Positions 26,418 through 34,945 of a stretch of 40,704 bases of DNA are shown in pieces; within the stretch, counting starts at the first letter, position 1, and each line of letters starts with the position of its first letter. The notes beneath the pieces were generated by a model. That model ran no database searches and was not told the origin of the DNA. It was given only the letters and a program-made list of their open reading frames with translations. The translations under genes were made by a program, and so were the position numbers. The stretch is from positions 1-40,704 of the forward strand of contig JANYKD010000041.1 in NCBI GenBank assembly GCA_025361735.1, given 5' to 3'. This DNA is from Phycisphaerales bacterium. GTDB lineage: Bacteria; Planctomycetota; Phycisphaerae; Tepidisphaerales; Tepidisphaeraceae.

Positions 26418-27317
26418 CTACCGCGTCGCAAACCCGTGCTCCCAGCCTTGCGCCTTTAATCGCTCCTCGCGCCCGCCAGTTCGCAGCATGATCCCCTCGC
26501 CTGCCACCATTCGGCCGATCTCCACCAGCGTCGCTCCAAGGCCGCTCGCGCCAACCACGATCAACTCGTGATCTTCGCCGTCGTGCAGCGCATGCTGGAT
26601 GGCCGGCCGGCCCGTGCGTGCTGCCAATTCGATCGCATCGGCATGCACGGGAATCCGCTCGGCGTCGATCACCGCACCCAGGACGCTTTCGCGGCAGATG
26701 TGCCCCAAGTCGCGCGAGAGGCCATCCGACACGTCGATCATCGCGTTTGCAACACCGCGCCCGGCCAACTCACGCGCCAACTCGATCCGCGGTTCAAACC
26801 GCAAATGCCGGCCCAGGATCGACCCGCCCAGCGGGCCCGTCACATAGATCGTGTCGCCCGCCTTCGCGCCGCTTCGCAGCACCGGGCGAATGCCGGCGCT
26901 TCGGCCGAGAATGCTGACTGTCATGACCAGTTTCCCATCCCAGGAACCCGTGTCGCCACCCACCAGCGCGCACCCATATTTCTCCCCGGCTTCCTTCATG
27001 CCGAGATACAGTTCCTTCGCATAATCCATCGAGACCGATCGCGGCAGCGCCACCGTCGCCACCGCGGCGGCCGGCAAGCAGGCCATGGCGGCGCAGTCCG
27101 ACAGGTTGCGATTCATGACCTTCCGGCCGATGTCGGCGGGCGAATGCACCGCGCTATCAAAATGCACGCCGTCCATCACCTGATCCACGCCCACCAGCAG
27201 CAATTCTCCTGTCGGCCAGTCGAGCACAGCCAGATCGTCCCCGGCCGGCACCGCAACAATGCCGCCGCTCTTCTGCTGCTTGCGAATCCAGTCGATAAAC
27301 GCGAACTCACCGGCCAT
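26418..27317 (-). CDS. thiL: Thiamine-monophosphate kinase ThiL
   Basis: Cytoplasmic kinase phosphorylating thiamine monophosphate to thiamine diphosphate, 299 residues, typical. Landmarks are the N-terminal PAGDDLAVLD, the NRNLSDCAAM helix, the VGGDTGSWDGK loop, MIDVSDGLSRDLGHICRES and the GEDHEL turn near the C-terminus, as in the PurM/ThiL superfamily. Start 27317 (MAGEFAFIDWIRKQQ) is chosen because the family begins here; 27 extra in-frame residues upstream look non-coding. A hairpin at 27400-27421 lies in its upstream region. Usually LEMG or similar follows NL/SD; here it reads AAMAC, a small variation. Confidence 0.92.
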   Translation of the reverse strand: MAGEFAFIDWIRKQQKSGGIVAVPAGDDLAVLDWPTGELLLVGVDQVMDGVHFDSAVHSPADIGRKVMNRNLSDCAAMACLPAAAVATVALPRSVSMDYAKELYLGMKEAGEKYGCALVGGDTGSWDGKLVMTVSILGRSAGIRPVLRSGAKAGDTIYVTGPLGGSILGRHLRFEPRIELARELAGRGVANAMIDVSDGLSRDLGHICRESVLGAVIDAERIPVHADAIELAARTGRPAIQHALHDGEDHELIVVGASGLGATLVEIGRMVAGEGIMLRTGGREERLKAQGWEHGFATR

Positions 27318-27399
27318 CCCCCGATTGAACCCGCAGCAGGCCGGGCGTGTCAACGGCAAAGTGCCGGCGGTGTCTGGCGCAGCGTGTATGTTTCGCATT

Positions 27400-27421
27400 C
27401 CGCCGGTGAGGACACCGGCGG
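27400..27421. repeat. 22-bp hairpin CCGCCGGTG-agga-CACCGGCGG
   Basis: A perfect 9-bp stem with a 4-base loop, between the divergent thiL and oxidoreductase genes. Related GCCGGCGGTGTC text lies just upstream at about 27363. It resembles a dispersed intergenic palindrome more than a terminator, as no gene ends here. Confidence 0.55.
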
Positions 27422-27545
27422 CACTTCATACGCACGCCCGGGTGTGTCAACGGCGACAGGTTGTTCGGAGTATCGGCTTCAGGCGTCTGTAAAACTCAGT
27501 CCGCTTGGTACAATCCTCCGTCGCATTCATCCGGCAAGGAGCTTC

Positions 27546-30500
27546 ATGCATCGTCCAGCTTTGGTCATACGCGTAGCCTGTTTCGTCAGCATTGCTCTCG
27601 CCGCCGCGGCGATCGCGGCGCCGACCGTGGTCGAATCGTCGCGGCAGGTCCCCGTCTCGGCCAGTGTGGACGTGGTCATCGTCGGCGGTGGCACCGGCGC
27701 GGTTGCGGCCGCGGTGTCGGCCGCGGGAACCGGGGCGAAGGTGTTCCTCGTGGCGCCGCGGCCTTACCTCGGTGAGGACATCTGCGGGCCCATGCGGCTC
27801 TGGCTCGAGGCCGGCGAAGAACCCACGAGCGAACTGGGCCGCAAGCTCTTCATGGTCGAGAAGGGTCTGGAGTTTGAACCGGGGACGATTCCTTTCAAAT
27901 ACGAAGCCAGCCTCGCGCCGGCCGCCAAGCACAAGGACACCGACCCGCCCTCGAAGCTGAACGACGGCGTGCTCGGCCAGTCCGCGACCGACAGCGTGCA
28001 ATACGACGGCGACGTCGCCATCACCGCCGACCTGCGCGCCGTGCAGGAAATCAAGAAGGCCCAGTTGCTTCTTTTCCATCGTGATAACGATTTCTCGGCC
28101 GAAAGCGTCGTCGCCGAAACCAGCAACGACAAGCGGCAATGGACGGCGGCCGGCACATTCAAATGCGACGCCATTAATGGCGAACGCATCGTCGTGCCGA
28201 TGCCGCTGAATACCAAGGCACGCTTCGTGCGGCTGTCGATCAAACGCGCCCCGGGCACCGGACGAGTGCTTCTGGGCGAAATCACCTTCAGCGGACCGGC
28301 GCCCGAAGCCGCCAATACGCCCCGCGACGCCAGCAAGCGCCTCGGGCCGTTCCGGCCGATGCACATCAAACGCACCCTCGACGACGCCCTGCTCGGCGCC
28401 AAGGTGCAGTTCCTCTACGGTTCCACCGTCACCGATGTACTGCGCGACGCCAAGGGCAATCTGTCCGGCGTGGTCATCGCCAATCGCGCCGGGCGCCAGG
28501 CGATCATGGCCAAGACGATCATCGACGCCACCGATCGCGCCTCGACCGCGCGCATCGCCGGCGCGGCTTTCGAGCCGTATCCGTCCGGCACGGCCGAGTT
28601 CCGGTTTGTGACCGTCGGCGGCACCATCAAAAATGGGGACGGCTTCACCTCTGCCAGCACCGGGCTGGCGTTTCCCGTGCAGCCGTCGGCCAAGACCGCG
28701 CCGAAGAAGGGCGACAACACCCCGGCGAAGACCTCCGCCGAACTGATCGAGTACACGTTCAAGATGCCCATGACGGACAACTCGTATGCGTCGTTCGCGG
28801 CCGCCGAACAGCGCGTGCGCGACCTGATCTGGGACAGCGGCATCATGTTCACGACCGACGAGCTGTTCCAGGTGCCGCCGGATGCGCTCAAGGCCCGCAA
28901 GCGGGTCACGGGCGCGTGGGCGGGTGCGGAGAAAATGGATCTGGACGCCTTCCGCCCCGCCGGGGTCGATCGCCTGTGGGTGGTCGGCGGCTGCGCCGAT
29001 GTCACCAGAGAGACTGCTGCAAAGCTCATGCGGCCGACCAGCCTGATGGACATGGGCAATCGCATCGGAACAGCCGCCGCGGCCGAGGCCAAGGCGCTGC
29101 CGTCGCCTTCGCCGGCCAACACCACCGTCGCCGGCGTGGCCACGGATGAGAAACCCACAGCCACCGTCGGCGAGATGCTCGGCGGACTTCGTCCGCTGGA
29201 CAAGAACGAGGCCGCGGTAGCCTCGCCGCAGCGGGCGCTGCCCGTGCTGGGTGAGTACGACGTGATTGTCGTCGGTGGCGGCACCGGCGGCGCGCCGGCC
29301 GGTATTGCCGCGGCACGAGCCAAAGCCCGTACGCTGGTGATCGAGAATCTCCACGCCCTCGGCGGCGTCGGCACCACGGGCATGATCTCCACCTACTACC
29401 ACGGCTACCGTGGCGGATTTACCGCCACCCTGCCCGCCGGAAACAGTTGGGATCCCATTGACCGCGCCGAGTGGTGGCGTGCCGAGCTTCGCAAGGCCGG
29501 CGCCGATCTCTGGTTCGGCTGCACCGGCGCCGGGGCACTCGTCGAGAATGGACGCGTCAAGGGCATCATCGTGACCACACCACAAGGCCGGGGCACTGTG
29601 CTGGCAAAGGTCGTCATCGACGCCACCGGCAACAGCGACATCGCCGCCACCGCCGGGGCGCAGACCATCTTCATGGACCCCTCCGAGCCCGCGTTCCAGG
29701 GCACCGGCCTCCCGCCGCTTTCGCTGGGCAAGCAATACACCAACACCGATTTCACGATCGTTGATGAAACTGACATGATGGATGTCTGGCATCTCATGGC
29801 CTACGCCCGGCGTAAGTATGCCAGTGCGTTTGACATGGGCCAGCTCATCGACACCCGCGAGCGCCGCCGCATCGTCGGCGATTTCACCATGACGCTCGCC
29901 GACGCGATCAACCGCCGTACCTATCCCGACACCATCCACATCGCCTCGTCCGACTTCGACACCCACGGCTTCACCGTGGACCCCTACCTCCTGCTGGAAC
30001 ATCCGCAGAAGAAGGAAGTCCGCGTCAATGTGCCCTATCGTTGCCTGCTGCCCAAGGGCGTGGATGGCATCCTCGTGATCGGCCTGGGAATCAGTGCCCA
30101 TCGCGATGTCATGCCGCTGTTGCGCATGCAGCCCGACATCCAGAACCAGGGCTACGCGGCCGGCCTCATCGCGGCCACCGCGGCCAAAGCCGGCCGCGCC
30201 CTGCGCGAAGTGGAACTGCGTCCGCTCCAGGAACAGCTCGCCGAGATGGACATCATCCCGCGTCCAATGCTGGGAACGAAGGATTCGTATCCGCTCAGCG
30301 ACGAACAAATCGCCGCTGCCGTGGAACAGGCCAAGACCGGCACCGGCATGTCCGTGATCGTCACTCATCAGGAGAAGGCGCTCCCGCTGCTGCGCCAGGC
30401 GTATACCGCCGCCACCTCGCCGCAGGACAAGCTGGCCTACGCCCGCACCCTGGCGATTCTCGGCGACGCCAGCGGCCTGGAAACGCTGATCGCCGCCGTC

Positions 30501-30989
30501 GAAGCCCAACCCAAGTGGGACCGCGGCTGGAACTACACCGGCATGGGCCAGTTCGGCCACGCCCTGAGCGAACTGGACACCCTGATCGTCGCCATCGGCC
30601 GAACCCACGACAAACGCGGCCTCCCGGCCGTCCTCAAGAAGGCCGCCCTGCTCGACGCGAGCACCGAGTTCTCGCATCACCGCGCCGTCGCCCTGGCGTT
30701 GGAACTCATCGCCGACCCCTCCGCGGCCGCCCCCCTGGCCGAACTGCTCGCCAAACCCGGGATGACCGGCTACGTCACCATCTCGGTAGACGACGCCGCC
30801 CGCCAATCCGGCGCCAACCCCAACGACAACACCGCCCGCGCCACCGCCATCCGCGAGGTCTCGCTCGCCCGTGCCCTGTATCACTGCGGCGACAAAGACG
30901 GAATCGGCAAGAAGATCCTCGAGCAATACACCCAGGATCTGCGCGGCTACCTCGCCCGGCACACGCGGTCGGTGCTGGCGAAGAACTGA
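27546..30989 (+). CDS. Exported double FAD-dependent oxidoreductase with inserted discoidin-like module
   Basis: A 1147-residue exported protein; ATG 27546 is preceded by AAGGAG and followed by a signal peptide (to about residue 25). There are two separate FAD-binding Rossmann starts: VDVVIVGGGTGAVAAAV (GGGTGA at 47-52) and YDVIVVGGGTGGAPAGI (GGGTGG at 577-582). The first unit is interrupted at about 135-255 by a discoidin-like beta region (LNDGVLGQSATDSVQYDGDV ... GRVLLGEITFSG). Both units look like the FAD_oxidored family common in planctomycete secreted proteins. The last ~200 residues are helical HEAT-like repeats. Substrate unknown; oxidation of a sugar or polymer outside the cytoplasm is inferred. 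Confidence 0.85.
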   Translation: MHRPALVIRVACFVSIALAAAAIAAPTVVESSRQVPVSASVDVVIVGGGTGAVAAAVSAAGTGAKVFLVAPRPYLGEDICGPMRLWLEAGEEPTSELGRKLFMVEKGLEFEPGTIPFKYEASLAPAAKHKDTDPPSKLNDGVLGQSATDSVQYDGDVAITADLRAVQEIKKAQLLLFHRDNDFSAESVVAETSNDKRQWTAAGTFKCDAINGERIVVPMPLNTKARFVRLSIKRAPGTGRVLLGEITFSGPAPEAANTPRDASKRLGPFRPMHIKRTLDDALLGAKVQFLYGSTVTDVLRDAKGNLSGVVIANRAGRQAIMAKTIIDATDRASTARIAGAAFEPYPSGTAEFRFVTVGGTIKNGDGFTSASTGLAFPVQPSAKTAPKKGDNTPAKTSAELIEYTFKMPMTDNSYASFAAAEQRVRDLIWDSGIMFTTDELFQVPPDALKARKRVTGAWAGAEKMDLDAFRPAGVDRLWVVGGCADVTRETAAKLMRPTSLMDMGNRIGTAAAAEAKALPSPSPANTTVAGVATDEKPTATVGEMLGGLRPLDKNEAAVASPQRALPVLGEYDVIVVGGGTGGAPAGIAAARAKARTLVIENLHALGGVGTTGMISTYYHGYRGGFTATLPAGNSWDPIDRAEWWRAELRKAGADLWFGCTGAGALVENGRVKGIIVTTPQGRGTVLAKVVIDATGNSDIAATAGAQTIFMDPSEPAFQGTGLPPLSLGKQYTNTDFTIVDETDMMDVWHLMAYARRKYASAFDMGQLIDTRERRRIVGDFTMTLADAINRRTYPDTIHIASSDFDTHGFTVDPYLLLEHPQKKEVRVNVPYRCLLPKGVDGILVIGLGISAHRDVMPLLRMQPDIQNQGYAAGLIAATAAKAGRALREVELRPLQEQLAEMDIIPRPMLGTKDSYPLSDEQIAAAVEQAKTGTGMSVIVTHQEKALPLLRQAYTAATSPQDKLAYARTLAILGDASGLETLIAAVEAQPKWDRGWNYTGMGQFGHALSELDTLIVAIGRTHDKRGLPAVLKKAALLDASTEFSHHRAVALALELIADPSAAAPLAELLAKPGMTGYVTISVDDAARQSGANPNDNTARATAIREVSLARALYHCGDKDGIGKKILEQYTQDLRGYLARHTRSVLAKN

Positions 30990-31000
30990 GCGGCCCAGTT

Positions 31001-31024
31001 CGGAGTTCACGCTTCAGCGTGTCT
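31001..31024. repeat. Short hairpin repeat CACGCTnnAGCGTG (copy 2)
   Basis: It matches 17401-17425 apart from the loop. It sits just after the oxidoreductase stop and its 14-base stem (31008-31021) could aid termination. Confidence 0.6.
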
Positions 31025-31305
31025 TCGCAGGCATTGCCGGCCCAGCCGGGGCCGAGGTCTGTAATCTCATGTGAAGCGACACCGCTCGGGGCGCGAGAGA
31101 AGATGAACGGAGGCTGACATACGCTTTGGCCCCTTTGTTCGCTTCACGGCGGCGAGCGTACACTCATGCGACGGCCAAGGATGACAGTGTGTCGTCAGGC
31201 GGAGGTTCTCGGAAATATGGGCGCAACCGCACCACGGCGCGTCGGGGACTCGGGTTGTCGTCATGACGCTTGACACGATTGATGGACGAAATACCATCGC
31301 GTTGT
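31025..31305. promoter_or_regulatory. Gene-free stretch with a candidate promoter (31270-31297)
   Basis: No gene recognised. Near its end TTGACA (31270-31275) and TACCAT (31292-31297) lie 16 bp apart, a reasonable sigma-70-like pair. The predicted transcript start would fall within a few bases of the ATG at 31306, so a nearly leaderless message is possible. Confidence 0.35.
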
Positions 31306-31842
31306 ATGCAATCCCAACCCCACGACGAATCTCGTAATGCGCCCGATACTGGGCCATGGCGCGATGGACGGAAGCTGGTCATCGCATTGGACCGCCCTGA
31401 TTCCATGCCCCTTCGATGCATGATCTGCAACGCTGCCGCGGCGAAGAGACGGACGGAACAGCACCCGATCCCGCGTGACTACGCGGGCTATTCGTCCGGG
31501 GGGCGCATCGTCGGGGGAATGGCATTTCTTCTCGGCAACAAGGTGACATTGCCATATGCGCTATGTGAAGCACACAGCAAGGGTGTTTCCTCCAAGGCAA
31601 TTGGGATGACGCTGGCATCGCTTGGAGGGGTGGCAATGATGTGCGGCGCTTTTGGCATGTTGGTTACCAATCGGCCGACCATACCCTACATTATTCTGGG
31701 TGCTGCGGGCACCTTGCTGACAACTGCAATTCTGATCGGAGCTTTCTTCAATCGAACGATCGTTAAGATCGTCGGGCGGCACGCGTGGTTTTCGGGTTTT
31801 CGCAAGCCATTTCTGGACTCGCTGCCGAAGTGGCCAAGATGA
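31306..31842 (+). CDS. Two-helix membrane protein with CxxC, unknown function
   Basis: A 178-residue protein. The N-terminal hydrophilic part holds MPLRCMICN (Cys pair) and the later YALCEAHSKG, which together could bind a metal (C-x2-C ... C-x2-H). Two membrane helices follow near 104-125 (ASLGGVAMMCGAFGMLV) and 130-150 (PYIILGAAGTLLTTAILIGA). No family is recognised, but the layout is of the small Phycisphaerae membrane proteins with Cys-rich N-termini. ATG 31306 is chosen over 31270; a start farther in at 31405 is possible. Confidence 0.55.
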   Translation: MQSQPHDESRNAPDTGPWRDGRKLVIALDRPDSMPLRCMICNAAAAKRRTEQHPIPRDYAGYSSGGRIVGGMAFLLGNKVTLPYALCEAHSKGVSSKAIGMTLASLGGVAMMCGAFGMLVTNRPTIPYIILGAAGTLLTTAILIGAFFNRTIVKIVGRHAWFSGFRKPFLDSLPKWPR

Positions 31843-31878
31843 GGGTAGGGGGACATCCCACCTTCTGGTGTCTGATCC

Positions 31879-31920
31879 GCCATCTCCTCCGCGTCTCAGC
31901 GCCTCTGCGCTAGATTGTCC
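31879..31920. repeat. Solo arm of GCGCAGAG-type repeat
   Basis: The stretch CTCAGCGCCTCTGCGCTAG followed by ATTGTCC matches the right arm of the repeat at 14265-14300 (GCGCCTCTGCGCGAGACAATT). No opposite arm is obvious. Confidence 0.5.
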
Positions 31921-31987
31921 GCTCTTGCATTTGGGTCCGGAAAAGGGGACACTGTGCATTACCGTTTCCGTACCGTCCAGTACAGAT

Positions 31988-32120
31988 GAATCACAGAGAG
32001 CACGAAGATGTGTCTGGTTGGTCGTGCGGAATCCCAAGTGTGCCCTGTGGGATGATTCCGGGATCATTTCGCCGACTGTCGTTCGTCGTTGGAGCTGGTC
32101 TGTGTGGCCTCTGTGGTTCC
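31988..32120. repeat. Decayed inverted repeat, CACAGAGA family (copy 3)
   Basis: The left arm 31988-32008 (GAATCACAGAGAGCAC) and right arm 32101-32120 (CCTCTGTGGTTCC) still pair over CACAGAG and the GAA end, with more mismatches than copies 1 and 2. Confidence 0.55.
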
Positions 32121-32154
32121 AACTCTTCTCGGAGCCAGGACGCGTGCCCGAGAG

Positions 32155-32217
32155 ATCTCACGCAACGACGCAGCGACGCCGCAAAAGCCGAATTCGTCGC
32201 GCCGCCGCGCCGTGAGA
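32155..32217. repeat. Imperfect inverted repeat ATCTCACG...CGTGAGAT
   Basis: The outer 8 bases pair perfectly and the inner GC-rich part pairs partly, giving a potential hairpin of about 27-bp arms. It is related in design to the element at 14216-14294. Confidence 0.5.
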
Positions 32218-32379
32218 TTCTGAAGGCATGAGCGTCAGGGTCGGAGCCCGCATCCGCGCCGGCCTTCCTGCCGCGCAACCACCGGCACAACCACGACTTG
32301 CAATCCGCCAACCATGGGCATGGCGCACATTAAAACACTATTAGCCCACAACTACCATCTCGGCTTGACAATCCCTTTT

Positions 32380-32660
32380 TCCAATCTCACGCGCCATAAC
32401 CCCCTGACTCCTCACAACTAACAACCCGCCCCGCTCCCGCGCGCTGCGCGCAACGGGTGTGGGCCAAAATAATCTCCAGAATTTTTTCGGCGCACCTGGC
32501 CAGTGCCAAACCCGTTTTCCCGCTCCCGGCGCTGCGAGCCAACAGCGCCGGGCGCGCAGCGCCGTCGGTATACATAGAAGGGCTTGCCTTCTCGGCCCGC
32601 GCCGCCGGTTCCTTGACAACCCACCTCGCCTCGTCCGCCCCCTCCGCGCCCGCCACGCGA
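32380..32660 (-). pseudogene. Possible remnant of a terminase-small-subunit-like HTH gene
   Basis: Read leftward, one frame gives YTDGAARPALLARSAGSGKT then ALARCAEKILEIILA. This recalls the pattern YxxDxNATxAAxxAGYSxKTAxxxxxRLLKNxxI of terminase small subunits and similar phage-type helix-turn-helix proteins, but with extra or missing residues. No start fits this frame: the good ribosome site (AAAGGAGGAAAG, about 32707-32718) leads into an ATG that hits a stop after four codons. I read it as a decayed mobile or phage-derived gene. The call is tentative because GC-rich DNA can give such patterns by chance. Confidence 0.28.
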
Positions 32661-32730
32661 CGAGTTGATGACTCCTTCGAGCTTCACGCTGCTCTCGCCA
32701 TTCGACTTTCCTCCTTTCCGGCAGAACCTG

Positions 32731-32803
32731 ACGGGACCCAACAGGACCCAGCGGGAACGCCCGGGACCCGAACGGGACACCTTTTGGACCCTCAAAGGAC
32801 ACT
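32731..32803. repeat. About seven GGGAC/GGAC units phased every ~10-11 bp
   Basis: Successive 10-base units read acgggaccca, acaggaccca, gcgggaacgc, ccgggacccg, then aacgggacac, with two weaker units after. The spacing matches one DNA helical turn. It lies upstream of the minus-strand remnant, in the place of a control region. Confidence 0.55.
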
Positions 32804-33066
32804 GTTTTTCGCCTGCTCCAAAGCCCCTCGCCGCTCATAACCACTTTGCAGTCCGCCCCTTAGGTATCATTCAACGATCTTCACGACCCTAACAAGCATC
32901 TTTTCTTTTCACCCTGCCCACCCGCTTCCGAGTTTGCACAACCTGCACGCCTGCATGCGCCATGGGTCACCATCAATGCCCGTTCGAGTTTAATTCGTCA
33001 TTCGAGTTTCGAATTTCGTCATTTCCCATGCCCGCACCCGCGCGACACACACACCGCAAGGGGCAC

Positions 33067-33095
33067 TTGCTAATTCGCTCGACGCGCTCTATACT
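33067..33095 (+). promoter_or_regulatory. Promoter of the ars operon
   Basis: A TTGCTA -35 (33067-33072) and TATACT -10 (33090-33095) are separated by 17 bp, close to the sigma-70 consensus. It is 31 bp upstream of the arsR start and its -10 overlaps the palindromic operator. Confidence 0.6.
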
Positions 33096-33112
33096 TCGTC
33101 AATTGGCGAAGT
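33093..33112. promoter_or_regulatory. Probable ArsR operator ACTTCGTCAATTGGCGAAGT
   Basis: A 20-bp palindrome with one mismatched pair, overlapping the -10 element. Position and symmetry are those of ArsR/SmtB repressor sites: the repressor would block polymerase until arsenite binds. Confidence 0.7.
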
Positions 33113-33125
33113 AACGGAGTATTGC

Positions 33126-33485
33126 ATGAAACCATTCCTGGCCATCACCAGTGCCCTGTCCGACCCGACCCGCCTGCGTACCCTGCTGTCGTTGCGGGAG
33201 GGTGAACTGTGCCTGTGTCAGGTAATCGACCTGCTCGGCCTGTCGCCGTCAACCGTCTCCAAGCACATGGACCTGCTGCACCAGGCCGGGCTCGTCCATC
33301 GCAGGAAACAGGGCCGCTGGCACTACTTCCGCCTGGCCGGGCGGGACGCGCCGCCAATGGTGCGAAAGGCGTTGCAGTGGACGCTCGATTCCCTCGCCGA
33401 CGAACCGTCGCTGGCGGCCGACGCCAAGAAACTCTGCTGCGTCCACAAGAAAGACATGGAGGAGGTGGCGTCATGCTACCGGTGA
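33126..33485 (+). CDS. arsR: ArsR/SmtB family metalloregulator
   Basis: Repressor of 119 residues with a winged helix-turn-helix (LSPSTVSKHMDLLHQAGLVHRR). The metal-sensing motif in the helix before it is ELCLCQ (C29, C31), the ELCVCDL-type arsenite site; additional Cys pairs lie near the C-terminus (KLCC at 104-105, C117) and might extend the site. CGGAG lies 8 bp before the ATG. It is first in the operon, directly behind its predicted promoter/operator, and overlaps arsC by 13 bp. Confidence 0.92.
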   Translation: MKPFLAITSALSDPTRLRTLLSLREGELCLCQVIDLLGLSPSTVSKHMDLLHQAGLVHRRKQGRWHYFRLAGRDAPPMVRKALQWTLDSLADEPSLAADAKKLCCVHKKDMEEVASCYR

Positions 33486-33919
33486 AATTGAAGATTCTGT
33501 TTCTCTGCACGGGCAACTCCTGCCGCAGCCAGATGGCCGAGGGCTGGGCCCGGGCGCTCAAGAGCGACGCGATCGAGACCTACTCCGCCGGGATCGAAAC
33601 CCACGGCCTGAACCCCAACGCCGTGAAGGTCATGGCCGAGGCCGGCGTGGACATTTCCGGCCACCGCTCCAAGAACGTCAGCGAACTCGCCGACGCGCCC
33701 CTGGACTACGTCATCACCGTCTGCGGCCACGCCAACGAATCCTGTCCGCTCTGGCTCGGCCGTAAGACGAAGGTCATTCATGTCGGTTTCGACGATCCGC
33801 CGCAACTGGCCAAATCAGCGAAAACCGATGAAGAGGCCCTGAACCACTACCGCCGCGTGCGCGACGAAATCGCGGCATTCGTACGAACACTGCCCGAGTC
33901 CTTGCCGGAAGAGTCATAA
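33473..33919 (+). CDS. arsC: Arsenate reductase, thioredoxin-coupled (LMW-phosphatase type)
   Basis: Reduces arsenate to arsenite in the cytoplasm; 148 residues. The phosphatase P-loop is C12-TGNSC-R18 with nucleophile C12. The pair C84 and C91 ([11 protein letters not shown]) has the seven-residue spacing of the disulfide-relay cysteines of Staphylococcus-type ArsC, so thioredoxin coupling is predicted. ATG 33473 has GGAGGAGG upstream; it overlaps the end of arsR, suggesting translational coupling. Confidence 0.93.
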   Translation: MLPVKLKILFLCTGNSCRSQMAEGWARALKSDAIETYSAGIETHGLNPNAVKVMAEAGVDISGHRSKNVSELADAPLDYVITVCGHANESCPLWLGRKTKVIHVGFDDPPQLAKSAKTDEEALNHYRRVRDEIAAFVRTLPESLPEES

Positions 33920-33936
33920 CTCAACAGGAGACTCCC

Positions 33937-34815
33937 ATGGATTGCTGCACCAAGGCAACGCCGAAACTTCCCGCATCCGATCAGGACGTGCATGAAAAGG
34001 TCCGCCATGGCTACGCCGCCATTGCCGAAACCGGAATCCTGGCGACCGCCACCGCTCCCAAGGGTGGCGGGTGTTGCGGGCCGGGCTCGCTCACCGCGGA
34101 CGATCTTGCCGGCCAAATCGGTTATTCCGCCGCCGAGATCAAGGCCCTGCCCGAAGGGGCGAACATGGGCCTCTCCTGCGGTAATCCGACCGCCATCGCC
34201 AATTTGAAACCCGGGCAGGTCGTGCTCGACCTCGGCTCCGGCGGCGGTTTCGACGTGTTCCTCGCCGGGCCAAAGGTCGGACCGACCGGTCGGGTCATCG
34301 GCGTGGACATGACCCCGGAGATGCTCTCCAAGGCCCGGCGCAATACGGCCGGCTATCGAAAGAGCACGGGCCTGGACAACGTCGAGTTTCGTCTCGGCGA
34401 AATCGAACACCTGCCCGTCGCCGATGCCAGCGTCGATGTCGTGATCTCCAATTGCGTCATCAACCTCTCGCCCGACAAGCCGCAAGTCTGGCGCGAGATC
34501 GCGCGCGTGCTCAAGCCGGGCGGACACGTCGCTGCATCCGACATGGCCTTGCTCCGGCCGCTCCCGGCCGACGTCGCCGCCATGGTCGAAGCCCTGGTCG
34601 GCTGCATCGCCGGCGCCGTCCTGCTCGACGAATACCGCCAGATGGTCGTCGCGTCCGGCCTGGTCGATGTCGCCCTTCGACCCAAGCCCGAGTACGTCGC
34701 CGCCCTTGCCGAGTTCAAGGATCCGCTTTACGCGCGGATCGCCGAAAGTCTGCCGGCCGGGAAGACCGCGGCGGACTTCATCACCAGCGTCGATGTGACG
34801 GCGTCAAAGGCATAG
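33937..34815 (+). CDS. arsM: Arsenite S-adenosylmethionine methyltransferase ArsM
   Basis: Methylates arsenite using SAM; 292 residues. The SAM loop is [11 protein letters not shown] (96-106). The three conserved arsenic-binding cysteines are present as C81 (GLSCGNP), C173 (SNCVINL) and C223 (VGCIAGAV), matching the spacing of known ArsM (72/174/224 in an algal enzyme). An extra Cys pair (GGGCCGPG, 46-47) is at the N-terminus. It is third in the operon, 17 bp after arsC. Confidence 0.94.
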   Translation: MDCCTKATPKLPASDQDVHEKVRHGYAAIAETGILATATAPKGGGCCGPGSLTADDLAGQIGYSAAEIKALPEGANMGLSCGNPTAIANLKPGQVVLDLGSGGGFDVFLAGPKVGPTGRVIGVDMTPEMLSKARRNTAGYRKSTGLDNVEFRLGEIEHLPVADASVDVVISNCVINLSPDKPQVWREIARVLKPGGHVAASDMALLRPLPADVAAMVEALVGCIAGAVLLDEYRQMVVASGLVDVALRPKPEYVAALAEFKDPLYARIAESLPAGKTAADFITSVDVTASKA

Positions 34816-34836
34816 TACGCGGCTGTTTGTGGTCAC

Positions 34837-34893
34837 GTTCGTAGTACCGCCTTCAGGCGGCTCTTCAGACCGCCTGAAGGCGGTACTACGAAC
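34837..34893. repeat. Perfect 24-bp inverted repeat (GTAGTACCGCC type)
   Basis: Arms 34837-34860 and 34870-34893 are exact reverse complements around a 9-base loop. Each arm starts GTTCGTAGTACCGCC. The hairpin lies inside the ars operon between arsM and acr3 and could lower read-through into acr3 or protect the upstream mRNA. Confidence 0.9.
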
Positions 34894-34945
34894 AAGCCGT
34901 GGCACCCGCGACATCGACAGTTAAGCAGCATCAGGAGCAACTCTC

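Larger units (their letters stand above)
31843..33060. other. 1.2-kb gene-poor region of repeats and remnants
   Basis: No intact gene is supported. In order it holds a solo repeat arm (31879-31920), CACAGAGA-family copy 3 (31988-32120), another inverted repeat (32155-32217), a probable decayed mobile gene on the minus strand (32380-32660), a 10-bp-phased GGGAC array (32731-32803) and an AT-rich stretch with repeated TTCG/ATTCGAG/TTCGTCATT words (32983-33030). The open frames here on several frames at once are a base-composition effect. Confidence 0.55.

Noticed and set aside
26568-27545. Oxidoreductase starting at 26568
   Set aside because: This part is the antisense of thiL; the ribosome site and signal peptide mark 27546.
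27447-31010. Long minus-strand frame (1187 codons) opposite the oxidoreductase
   Set aside because: It is the Gly/Asp/Val-rich shadow of a GC-rich gene and has no domain.
32457-32840. Several overlapping frames on both strands
   Set aside because: Open only because of high GC content; none has a consistent start and family match. The one tentative exception is reported as a remnant.
33847-34527. Minus-strand frame opposite arsM
   Set aside because: Antisense shadow of a well-supported methyltransferase.
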